Shown: in pieces, positions 46,891 to 57,344 of the stretch
Position numbering within the stretch: position 1 is the stretch's first letter
How the letters are laid out: every line of letters starts with the position of its first letter
Source of the DNA: Eustoma russellianum
Taxonomy: Eukaryota > Streptophyta > Magnoliopsida > Gentianales > Gentianaceae
DNA: 64,000 bases
NCBI GenBank assembly: GCA_036186865.1
Contig: AP025045.1
Span: 12,199,360-12,263,359, forward strand
Direction: 5' to 3'
Made by a program: the position numbers and the translations under genes
The notes under the pieces: generated by a model
The model's database searches: none
The model's input: the letters and a program-made list of their open reading frames with translations, nothing else
Told to the model about the DNA's origin: nothing

Positions 46891-48371
46891 TGATGCACTC
46901 CCATGAGGCATCGACCACATGTCAAGCATGTCAAACATTTCACTTGTTAGTTCTCTAACACATGTCACACTTGTATGAACGTTTAAGGATCACCCGACCA
47001 TTCATAAGCTGCAAGTTAATGTCTCTTATAGTCTAACAAACCCTAGGACATGTTTTATATGTTGCATATGTTGTTTTGTGTGTTTTTGAGTTCATCTAGG
47101 CTCAAGGAAGCAAGAACTAAACGGATACAAAGTTCAAACTCAAAGCTGATTCCAAACAGTCAAGCAGACAGCTGGACACCCTGTTGGTATTTTGGCTATA
47201 TCTCTCCAAGCACAAGTCTAATTGACCTGATTCTAGTTGGAGGTGAAAGATAAGAGGATAAGCTACAATGTTGATGTTCAGCACTTTCCCAGAAAAGGCC
47301 TGTATCAAACTACACAATCGTTGCAACAAGCTGGCTCCTTAGTCACCTGCTTCCAAAGGTCCACATCCGAAGCAGGTCAATCTTCAAACGGCAATAACTC
47401 ACTCATCTGACCTCCAAATGACGTCAAACTTGCGCCAAAATTTAAATTCAGGAAAATATCTACAACTGTTGTTTGTATTTTAGAGTCTAATTCGAAGTGT
47501 AGGATGGTCATTTTGGCGAAACAAAATCAACTCTCCAGATTGGTTCTGTTTTGCATAGTCTGCAGTATTTGCCAAATTGTGAGCCAATCAAAAGGCCAAC
47601 GTCCAAGATACCTGAAAGATCTTTTAGAAGACATATTAAGCTGCTCAAATATGTAAACCAATCACAAGGGAGTCGTCCATAAGTAGTTCAACAAGCAAAG
47701 AACAAAACTGCCAATTCCGTTGCAAACTGACCAGCTTGGTAACTTGTGTCTTTCAGCTCCAATTTCAACCACACAAGCTCAAGGATCTCAAGAAGCTCAC
47801 TCACCTGTTTAGGAGACACCTCAAGCTGCTCTCTAGACTGGTAAAAATACAAAGGAGACGTTGGCTTCAACTTGTCAAAGAAAAACAACAAAACTGCTGA
47901 ATCTGCTGAGAAGCTTAAACCAATGATAACACTTGCTTCTCAAGCTTTGTTTACCAAACTTTCTTCCTTGTTTTCATTGGTTCTTTTAATATAGATATTT
48001 AGCATAAATTTATCTCAGTTTGGCTATAAAAACAGGGGCCAAAACCGTGTAAAAAAAACCTTTATTTTCAATTTATAAACTTCAGCTGAGAACAGTTTTT
48101 GTTCTTCTTCTTTAACCTTTGATTAAAGGGCTTTTGGATCCCTTCAAGGCCTGAACAACCTTGTTTGTAGACTTATATACCTGGGGTGAATATCATTTGG
48201 GAGGGTTGAGGCTTGCCTAGATGAGTTGAAGCCATTTGTTAGTCATTGTTCATCACACAAGCAAAACAGAACTGGTTTGTTGCAAGGTCTTCTTAGCAAG
48301 GTTGTGCTGCACCCATTCTTTTTCCAGGTGTGTAAGGAGTTAAAGGAAGGTCCCTTATTGTTCCCTCATCA
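46891..48371 (+). repeat. Left LTR of element L
   Basis: 1481 bases. It contains CCAATCA motifs (near 47,584 and 47,657), a TATA box and the CATCA end before the primer site. Unlike families I and II its start does not encode protein. Confidence 0.92.
48025..48033 (+). promoter_or_regulatory. Probable TATA box of element L
   Basis: TATAAAAAC about 340 bases before the LTR end; counterpart at 53,326-53,334. Confidence 0.6.
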
Positions 48372-48373
48372 AT

Positions 48374-48385
48374 TGGTATCAGAGC
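48374..48385 (+). other. Primer-binding site, tRNA-iMet (element L)
   Basis: TGGTATCAGAGC two bases after the LTR end. Confidence 0.93.
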
Positions 48386-50720
48386 TTAAGGTACACTTTA
48401 ACTCCAATCATTTTGTTTTATAAATTGTTTGTGTTTCAGTTTTTGTTTTGTGTTTTGTTCTTTGTTTGTAGCTATTGTACGTTTTTGATACTAACTCCCC
48501 AGCCGTTAAACATTGTTGAAACAGGCTTTAAGGTGTTAGGATATGCGTGTTAGTTGTGTAAAACGTTTTTTTTAGTGGTTCAAATCCGAAAACCAAAACA
48601 GAGTATTTTAGTTCATAGGTTCTGTTTTCAGCTTTTTTTTCCGTTCTTGTTTGTAACTTGTGTGTTTCTAGTCAAGCTTGAATATAACCTGGAGCAAACG
48701 TCACTTAGGTGTTTGAATATGTTATATTGAAGTTTGATTAATGTCCTGTTGTTCCTAAAACTCAGAAAATATAAAAACAATCTAAGTAGATTTCAGTAAT
48801 GTTCTCAATCTTTGTTCTATTTTGCATTCTGTTGTGTGTATGTTTTGTTTTTTTTGTTCACGTTTTCCATATGTTTCTAGCACTTGAATTTGTTCCAAAA
48901 CAGATTTCAAGATGTTAGAAAGTGGTGTTAAGTGTTTGTTAGACGTTCTGAAAGCCACATAAAGTCAGAAAACCAAAACAGTTGTAGTTGTTCTTAAGTT
49001 CTGTTTTTTTGTCTTATCAACCTCTGTCCAAACTTTGCATAAACATCCTTAACATGTTTAAATATGATGTGTTAGAATTTGTTTGAAGTTTTGTTGTAGT
49101 TTGAAATAAGAAAATAGCAAAACAAAAGTATCTGGTTCAATTCAGTTTTGTAGCCGTGTACTTATTGTGTTGTTTTAGTTTAAGCTTTGTAAAAGAAAAA
49201 AAACAACCCCTAGCCTAGATTCTGTTTATATGTCCTGTGTTTATTTTTTTTTTAGTGTTATAAGCTGAAAAAAATCACAAAAACAAAGTGCATGTATACT
49301 GTTATGATCAAAAAACCGTGGCTTATGCAAACTTGTGGCAAATTGTTTAAACATAATTAGATTACCTTGTTTCTAGGCATGCCATTTACAAGTTTTGCAA
49401 AATTGTTCTGATTAAACAAACAAGACAAGGCTATAGCAAGACAAATTCTGTACAAACCGTGGCATATTCAACTTGATTTTGATCAAACACACAGTAAATT
49501 TGTTTTACTTTGGTTTCAAGTTCAAGCCGTGTCATTCTAAGTTCTTGGTGTCATAACCACTTAAAATAACAAGGAAAGAATCTGTACTAAGTAAGACCAA
49601 TATCAAGCCGTGTGTAGGTATCATTTTGTCACCATTTGCACTCAAAAAGTTAAGACGAAATACTGTCCGTTTGCAAACTTAACAAAGCCGTCTCAGACTC
49701 ACCTTTAAGTCATTAAACAAAGATAAACGCTCCAAGGTTGGCTGAATTTTTAATCAAATGTTTATTGACTTTAAAGCCGTAAAAAGTGAAGTAAACCTGA
49801 AAGAAAACAAGAATTAACATCAAGTTTTAACGTTGGCTATGCGTTTATATTTACTTTGGGTTGTTTCAATTGATTAAAGACATTTTTTGGACTTAAGTTG
49901 TTACTTAGGATCAAGTTGTCTAAATTTCAGCCCCACAGTGTTATATTGCGAACCCCGTTTATCATCTTGTTGTCTTTACACTTCTTCAAACTTGCATTGA
50001 ACTTTCATTCATATTTGGTTGTTAAAATTGTGAAATACTTGTCACTTCATTAGCGTTCAGTCGTGTTGTAAAGAGAACTTTTTCACAAAAGAACAACCAA
50101 AACTTGTGCAAGCAAACCCAAAGCCGTGAGCAATGTCTCATAAAGGCTGTGAGCAGTAGTCTCACAAACAAACAAGCCAAAAAGCACAAAGAAGGAAAAT
50201 AGAGCTTGTTTGAGAAAGAAACTGAGAGAAAAGCCAACTTACGTCACAAAAGTAAGAGGCAAGACGCATGAGAGATTGCACAAGAGGAGAGAAATAACCT
50301 TATAGTAGAAAAGTTCCAAATTCACAAAAAGAGGAACTTAGAAACGAAATTTGTGCAAAAAAAGTACCATCACCCAAAGTGTTGATCTTTGTTGAAAAAG
50401 TTTCAAGAACAAACCCTTACTGAGCACTTGTGTGTGTGTACTTAGCTTTCACTTTATTTACAATTGAATTTGCATAAAAGTTTAAAGTAAGTTAAAGGAT
50501 TGTCTTGAACAAACCCTTAGCTTTCTTGATTCAGCCTGAAACATCACTTGACTTCTATCCTTCTTTGAATCTTAGATAGTCCAAGATTGTTGTTTATTCA
50601 ATTGTCAGCTTAAAGTAGAAATTCACGTTTTGTTGAAGTCATAATTTGATTTTACTTGCTTGTGATCTAACTTGGTTACCTCACAGTTTTTACTTCTTTG
50701 GTTGATTGTTTTGATTAAAC
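48386..50720 (+). other. Untranslated leader of element L
   Basis: 2.3 kb without a gene. Its 3' third (from about 50,050) is alignable with family I leaders; the rest is diverged. CCGTG occurs six times (49,154, 49,316, 49,457, 49,527, 49,608, 50,124). The last bases (GATTGTTTTGATTAAAC before ATG) are the same as in C. Confidence 0.8.
50123..50165 (+). promoter_or_regulatory. Conserved leader hairpin block of element L
   Basis: GCCGTGAGCAATGTCTCAT, spacer, then GTGAG-CAGTAGT-CTCAC (50,149-50,165). The stem and most of the loop are the same as in family I although the surrounding leader has diverged. Confidence 0.6.
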
Positions 50721-52043
50721 ATGATGCTTAGAACCATTTGGGGAGTTGAATGTCATAGAAATGACTTTGATGAACTAAAGCTACGTATGGACTCTTTTGG
50801 ACATACGAATGGTCTTTGGGTGAGATATTGGGAGTGTAAAATTCCAAGGTATCAAACCATTCCTCAGTACAGTAAAGATGTTACAGCATATTATAATGAA
50901 ATGCTCAATGATTTGTATTATGCTAATGTTAATGAGCATGAGGAACTAGGCATGATTAGGTTCTTTGCCGGATTAGATAAAGGGATTGCTGATTGCTTGT
51001 TGCAGGAGACATTTTCATCCCTTCATGACATGTTTGAAAAGGCAAAACTTATTCAATCGAACCTGATCATTCGGCATTTTAATCAAAACTATGGACATGA
51101 GCAGAACTCATGTGATTTGCAAATTGACAAACCAAACAATCAAACTGATACGGATAAGTTAAGCAATTTGATTGTGAACATGAATGCATTTGAAAAGGAA
51201 ATGCTTAGACTTAATGATTTGTTGCATACAATGAAAATGGATTCTAAAACAACAAAAGTTTTGCAACCCAACGTGTTTGAAAGTAATGGTTTGTGTGAAT
51301 TTATATTGAACCCTGACATGCATGAAACTGAGATTCCTTTACATGATTTGCATGTTCAACCATATGAAGTATCTGAAATGATAAGAAATACTTCACTTGA
51401 GACAGAAATTGGTGGTTTACAAAGTGTTAACAACATGCCTACAGTTGATATTGAACATGATAACACTTTGTCTAAAAACGTTTTGAACTTTGACATGCAT
51501 ATAAATGGAATCCCTGTGCATGATTCGCATACTTCTGAGATGCTTATTTTTGGGTTAGAAAATAACATACATCCTGAACGAATTATTGATGACATTGATG
51601 TAATTGTGCCTAATGAGAATGACATTGAGAAACTAGATCCATATGATGATTTGCTAGCTGAATTAGATAGTCTACTTGATGTAGAACTTGATAATGTTTT
51701 CTTTGAAAAGAATTCAGCTACACATGAACATAAAACCTTGGGTGATCTAGTTGATGAATTGCTTGACCTATTCACCTTAGATGAAGGCACTGTTGAAACA
51801 TCACCTAGCCTTAATCTAGTTGAATATATTCATGTTGCTACCTCGTTCATTACATTTGGTCTAAATATTGCACATATACGTTTCAACTATACATATTATA
51901 TAAACATGTTGCGATATATCATTTGGGTGTTGCTTTACTTATTAGGATGTTCCTGGTGCAAACTTTTTGCTATCTTACTTTTGGTACATCCTAAACACTT
52001 TAGAAAACGTGTACACACTTTAGACTTTCCTCGGAAAAGATAA
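50721..52043 (+). CDS. Gag-like orphan protein of element L (440 aa)
   Basis: Open from the first ATG after the leader (the homologous ATG is used in C) to TAA at 52,041-52,043. Residues 15-115 resemble the C-terminal half of gypsy Gag capsid: DELKLRM (17-23), DVTAYYNEML (53-62), NVNEHEELGMIRFFAGLDKG (69-88), LHDMFEKAKLIQ (101-112). These align with ELKQEMRKRF, SVDEFYKEL, ANIEEAEEATMARFLAGLNK and MVHIAEKVERQ in A. Residues 130-390 are acidic and low in complexity, with the conserved block LLAELDSLLDVELD. Residues 394-423 are strongly hydrophobic (LRYIIWVLLYLLG), and the end is basic (HPKHFRKRVHT, FPRKR). There is no zinc knuckle, protease site or polymerase motif. A role in particle formation or RNA packaging alongside proteins supplied in trans is inferred. 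It could also be a decayed Gag, but the open frame and conservation with C argue against that. Confidence 0.8.
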   Translation: MMLRTIWGVECHRNDFDELKLRMDSFGHTNGLWVRYWECKIPRYQTIPQYSKDVTAYYNEMLNDLYYANVNEHEELGMIRFFAGLDKGIADCLLQETFSSLHDMFEKAKLIQSNLIIRHFNQNYGHEQNSCDLQIDKPNNQTDTDKLSNLIVNMNAFEKEMLRLNDLLHTMKMDSKTTKVLQPNVFESNGLCEFILNPDMHETEIPLHDLHVQPYEVSEMIRNTSLETEIGGLQSVNNMPTVDIEHDNTLSKNVLNFDMHINGIPVHDSHTSEMLIFGLENNIHPERIIDDIDVIVPNENDIEKLDPYDDLLAELDSLLDVELDNVFFEKNSATHEHKTLGDLVDELLDLFTLDEGTVETSPSLNLVEYIHVATSFITFGLNIAHIRFNYTYYINMLRYIIWVLLYLLGCSWCKLFAILLLVHPKHFRKRVHTLDFPRKR

Positions 52044-52156
52044 GGATGCACCAAGGTATATCATCTTCACCCTACTGTTTTATAATGTTCGAATTTAATT
52101 CAGGTGGACTTGAACATATGTGTACATCCTTGTATCCTATCCCCCATTAATGCTTA

Positions 52157-52192
52157 GATTCGAGGACGAATCATTTTCGAAGGGGAAGGGAA
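52157..52192 (+). promoter_or_regulatory. Palindrome plus polypurine tract of element L
   Basis: GATTCGAGGACGAATC (52,157-52,172), 114 bases after the ORF stop and so non-coding, then ATTTTCGAAGGGGAAGGGAA to the LTR. Confidence 0.8.
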
Positions 52193-53671
52193 TGATGCAC
52201 TCCCATGAGGCATCGACCACATGTCAAGCATGTCAAACATTTCACTTGTTAGTTCTCTAAGACATGTCACACTTGTATGAACGTTTAAGGATCACCCGAC
52301 CATTCATAAACTGCAAGTTAATGTCTCTTATAGTCTAACAAACCCTAGGACATGTTTTATATGTTGCATATGTTGTTTTGTGTTTTTTTGAGTTCATCTA
52401 GGCTCAAGGAAGCAAGAACCAAACGGATACAAAGTTCAAACTCAAAGCTGATTCCAAACAGTCAAGCAGACAACTGGACACCCTATTGGTTCTTTGGCTA
52501 TATCTCTCCAACCACAAGTCTAATTGACCTGATTCTAGTTGGAGGTGAAAGATAAGAGGATAAGCTACAATGTTGATGTTCAGCACTTTCCCAGAAAAGG
52601 CCTGTATCAAACTACACAATCGTTGCAACAAGCTGGCTCCTTAGTCACCTGCTTCCAAAGGTCCACATCCGAAGCAGGTCAATCTTCAAACGGCAATAAC
52701 TCACTCATCTGACCTCCAAATGAAGTCAAACTTGCGCCAAAATTCAAATTCAGGAAAATATCTACAACTGTTGTTTGTATTTTAGAGTCTAATTCGAAGT
52801 GTAGGATGGTCATTTTGGCGAAACAAATGAACTCTCCAGATTGGTTCTGTTTTGCATAGTCTGCAGTATTTGCCAAATTGTGAGCCAATCAAAAGGCCAA
52901 CGTCCAAGATACCTGAAAGATCTTTTAGAAGACATATTAAGCTGCTCAAATATGTAAACTAATCACAAGGGGGTCGTCCATAAGTAGTTCAACAAGCAAA
53001 GAACAAAACTGCCAATTCCGTTGCAAACTGACCAGCTTGGTAACTTGTGTCTTTCAGCTCCAATTTCAACCACACAAGCTCAAGGATCTCAAGAAGCTCA
53101 CTCACCTGTTTAGGAGACACCTCAAGCTGCTCTCTAGACTGGTAAAAATACAAAGGAGACGTTGGCTTCAACTTGTCAAAGAAAAACAACAAAACTGCTG
53201 AATCTGCTGAGAAGCTTAAACCAATGATAACACTTGCTTCTCAAGCTTTGTTTACCAAACTTTCTTCCTTGTTTTCATTGGTTCTTTTAATATAGATATT
53301 TAGCATAAATTTATCTCAGATTGGCTATAAAAACAGGGGCCAAAACCGTGTAAAAAAAACCTTTATTTTCAATTATAAACTTCAGCTGAGAACAGTTTTT
53401 GTTCTTCTTCTTTAACCTCTGATTCAAGGGCTTTTGGATCCCTTCAAGGCCTGAACAACCTTGTTTGTAGACTTATATACCTGGGGTGAATATCATTTGG
53501 GAGGGTTGAGGCTTGCCTAGATGAGTTGAAGCCATTTGTTAGTCATTGTTCATCACACAAGCAAAACAGAACTGGTTTGTTGCAAGGTCTTCTTAGCAAG
53601 GTTGTGCTGCACCCATTCTTTTTCCAGGTGTGTAAGGAGTTAAAGGAAGGTCCCTTATTGTTCCCTCATCA
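52193..53671 (+). repeat. Right LTR of element L
   Basis: 1479 bases; ends CCCTCATCA and is followed directly by K's integrase sequence (AAATG on the plus strand). Confidence 0.92.
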
Positions 53672-56600
53672 AAATGTTCCTTAAGTGTCTCCAAAGTTGT
53701 TAACGAGCCAAAATGACCCATTAAACCTCCTCCATGAGCTTCTTTTATCAACAACTCTCTTAATGAACACATTGGTACACATAACTTATGTTCTTTAAAC
53801 AAATAACCATCATGCAAGTAATATTTAGAAAAAGGTGAATCAATGCATGCTTGATAGATAGAACTAAAGTCATGATCAGAATGATACATCTCCTTGATAG
53901 ACTCAAAACCAAACATGTTACATGAAAGAGTAGTAATCAAAGTATAGCGACGAGATAATGCATCAGCAACAACATTTTCTTTTCCTTGCTTATACTTGAT
54001 CACATAAGGGAACTGTTCAATGAATTCAACCCATTTGGCATGTCTTTTGTTCAATTTTCCTTGACCTTTTAGATACTTAAGGCTCTCATGATCAGTATGA
54101 ATCACAAATTCCTTAGGTTGCAGATAATGTTGCCAAGTTTGTAAAGAACGGACAAGGGCATACAATTCTTTATCATAGGTTGAATAATTTATGGAAGCTC
54201 CTTTCAATTTCACACTAAAGTAGGCAACAGGTTTGTTACCTTGATGCAATACAGCTCCAATGCCAACTCCACTGGCATCACATTCAACTTCAAACATTTC
54301 GTCAAAGTTGGGCAATCTCAGGATAGGTGCAGAAGTTAGACGTTTCTTAAGTTCCTCAAAGGCTTGTTGTTGTGATTCTCCCCATTCAAATCTTACATCT
54401 TTCTTGACTAACTCATTCAAGGGTGCAGCTATGGTAGAGAAATCCTTCACAAAACGTCTATAGAAGCTAGCTAATCCATGAAAACTCCTAATATCTCCAG
54501 CAGACTTAGGGGTTGGCCACTCAGTTATGGATTTAACTTTCTCTTGGTCCATTTCAATTCCTTCAGCACTAATCACAAATCCTAAGAATGTAACCTTCTC
54601 CAGACAGAAAGAACACTTCTTGAAATTAGCATACAGCTCTTCTTTCTGTAGGGTGACAAAAACAGCTCGAAGATGGATCAGATGTTCACTTAGGGTTTTG
54701 GAGTAGATAAGAATGTCATCAAAGTAGACTACTACAAATTTCCCTATGAATTTCCTTAAGACCTCATTCATTAACCTCATGAAAGTACTAGGGGCGTTGG
54801 TTAAACCAAAGGGCATAACTAACCATTCGTACAATCCAAATTTAGTCTTAAAGGCAGTTTTCCATTCATCACCTTCCCTAATTCTCACTTGGAAATAGCC
54901 TTGTTTAAGATCTACTTTGCTAAAACACCTAGACCCATACAACATATCCAACATGTCATCCAACCTAGGAATAGGGTATCTATACTTCACAGTGATCTTA
55001 TTGATGGCTCTACAGTCAGTACACATTCTCCAAGTTCCATCTTTCTTAGGGACAATGATAATAGGAACATCACAAGGACTCATACTCTCTTTTACTTTAC
55101 CCTTGGTCAATAGTTCCTCAACTTGCTTTTGGATTTCCTTAGTTTCCTCTGGATTGGCTCTATAGGCAGGTCTGTTTGGCAGAACAGCTCCTGGAACGAA
55201 ATCTATTTGATGTTCAATGCCTCTTAGAGGTGGTAAACCTGGGGGATCTCCTTCAGGAAACAAGCTAGAAAATTCTTGAAGTAAAGATGCAACTTCACTT
55301 GGTAAAGTAGATGGTATTTCAGATGAAGAGAACAGAGTTTCTTTGTAAAGCAAGATATAAACAGTTTTCTTTGAATTGATAGCATGGAATACCTCACTTT
55401 GAGATGCAAAGAATGCGCTTTTCTTTAGAGATGGTTCGGCAGAAACTTTGATTTCTTTCGGTTCAATTTTAAGATGTGAACTTTTCAGTTGGTTTTCTTT
55501 GATGAAAATCCTTTCCAATTCCTTTTCTTTTGGATCTTTATGGCTTTTTAACATTCGTTGTTGATCCTCAAAGACTTTGTGCGGGGGCAAGGCATTTAAT
55601 TTGAACAGCTTATTGTTATGCCTAAAGGAATATCTATTTAGGTAACCATCACAAGTAACCTTGTTGTCAAATTGCCACGGTCTACCTAATAAGATATGAC
55701 TTGATTGCATAGGGGCTACATCACATAACACCTCACCAAAATACCCACCAATTGATAAAGAAACTAGGACTTGCTTTGTTACTTTAACTTCACCACACTC
55801 ATTAAGCCACGTAAGTCTATAAGGATGGGGGTGATTAATTAAAGGTAACTCAAGTTTCCTAACAAGTTCAAAACTTGCAACATTGGTACATGAACCGGAG
55901 TCAATGATTAAAGTGCAGACTTTCTTTTTAACCATATAGTGAATGCGGAATATGTTCTCTCTTTGTATGTCAGGTTCTTCAGTTTTAATTTGGGCACTTA
56001 GAGCTCGACGGACAACTAAGAATCTTCACTAATCTCTTCTTCTTCCTCACATGTTTGCTCCATTTCATTGTATTCCTCACTCTCTTCCAATTCTTCCTCA
56101 GAATAATACTCATTAGACTCTTCAATAAACATGATGCGTTTAGGGTTGGGACATTGATTAGCAAAATGAGCTTTTCCTAAGCATTTAAAACATTGAATAT
56201 CACGAGTCTTAACATTAGGCGTACCTTCCACCTTGGCTTTGCCTTTATCAGGGATTGGAAACTTTGCACGATTTTGGATGTTCTGAGTTGATTTTCCTTG
56301 GAATCCACGGCCTTGACCTTGTTGTGGACGGAAAGGCGTCCTGTGCTGTGTTCTAGGAAAACTCAAAGGATTAGTCTAAAAAGAAGGGTTAGAAGTTTTT
56401 ACCTTCAATTGTCTTTCCACTTTCTCAGCAATGTGAACCATAGAAGCCAGATCAGAGTAAGGTGTAAGTTCCACCTTAAATGCAATCTCTTTGTTCAAGC
56501 CAGCTAGAAATCTAGCCATTGTGGCTTCCTCAGCTTCTTCTATGTTAGCCCTGGTAAGCAGATGTTCTAATTCTTTATAAAATTTATCAACAGATCTATT

Positions 56601-57344
56601 ACCTTGAGAAAGTTGTTGCAATTTCTGGATAATGCTTCTTTCATAGGAAGGAGATATGAATCTCTTCCTCATATCTTGTTTCAGCTCGGACCAAGTAACA
56701 ACAGGGGGCTGTCTTGTTCTTCTCCGGGTGTTCTGCAATTGCTCCCACCAGAGTAAAGCATAATCTACAAATTCAAAAGTTGCATACCGCACTTTGGCCA
56801 ATTCAGAATAGTTAGTGCAAGAATACATATGATCTACTTTTGTTTCCCATTGCAGATATGTTTCAGGATCACTTTTCCCTTGGAAGGAGGGTATTGTCAG
56901 TTTAGTAGTAATGAACTCTTCTTCAAGATGTTCATCTCTATCAGGTTGACGTTCATCATACCGTTCTTCCGGATAGTGTTCTTCATTGTACTCAGGGAGA
57001 TAATCAAATCTCTCCTCAAAAGAAATGTTCCTACGACCACCATTACTACCTCGACCTCGACTTCTACCTCTATGTGATGTGACTCTTCTAGGTTAAACAT
57101 GAGACTCATTACCATAAGAGGTGCCTTCTTGAAAAGGTATATTAGGTTCCTTTTGACCTGAGGTTGGCTTTTCTACATTGTTTATCCTTTGTTTGTTATC
57201 CTCTATGTCACTTCTCATTAAACCAAACTGATTAACAAGGAAAGTGAGTGTTTGTTGTATATTCTCTAGGGTAACAGGGACTGGGGATGGGACAGGAGTA
57301 GATGGGGACAGGGATGGTGCATTATCTTTCTGTTGGGAACCCAT
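53672..57344 (-). pseudogene. Gag-Pol polyprotein of element K, interrupted and 3'-truncated
   Basis: Starts at ATG 57,344 (MGSQQKDNA). TAA replaces a glutamine codon after NESHV (57,095). TAG replaces an arginine codon after NPSF (about 56,376). The zinc knuckle CFKCLGKAHFANQC is present. A 25-base deletion near 56,020 between short GAAGAG repeats shifts the frame at the acidic linker. From 55,935 the frame is open through protease (IIDSGSC), RT (YFDDILIYS), RNase H (ECDASGVGIG) and the start of integrase (EAHGGGLMGHFG) to LKEHF at 53,672. There L is joined and the frame runs 26 codons into L's LTR. The integrase core and the LTR-encoded tail are gone. Confidence 0.9.

Larger units (their letters stand above)
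46891..53671 (+). mobile_element. Element L, non-autonomous LTR retrotransposon with intact Gag-like ORF
   Basis: 6781 bases: LTR 46,891-48,371, tRNA-iMet primer site, 2.3-kb leader, a 440-codon ORF, polypurine tract and LTR 52,193-53,671. LTRs start TGATGCACTCCCATG and end CCCTCATCA, distinct from families I and II but with the same TGATG/CATCA ends. No protease, RT, RNase H or integrase. It lies inside K's integrase in opposite orientation without a visible TSD, because its left flank is more L sequence. About 19 substitutions separate the two LTRs by eye (about 1.3%). Confidence 0.9.

Noticed and set aside
53593..53671. K's pol ORF extending into L's LTR as a fusion protein
   Set aside because: Read-through across an insertion junction, not a designed fusion.
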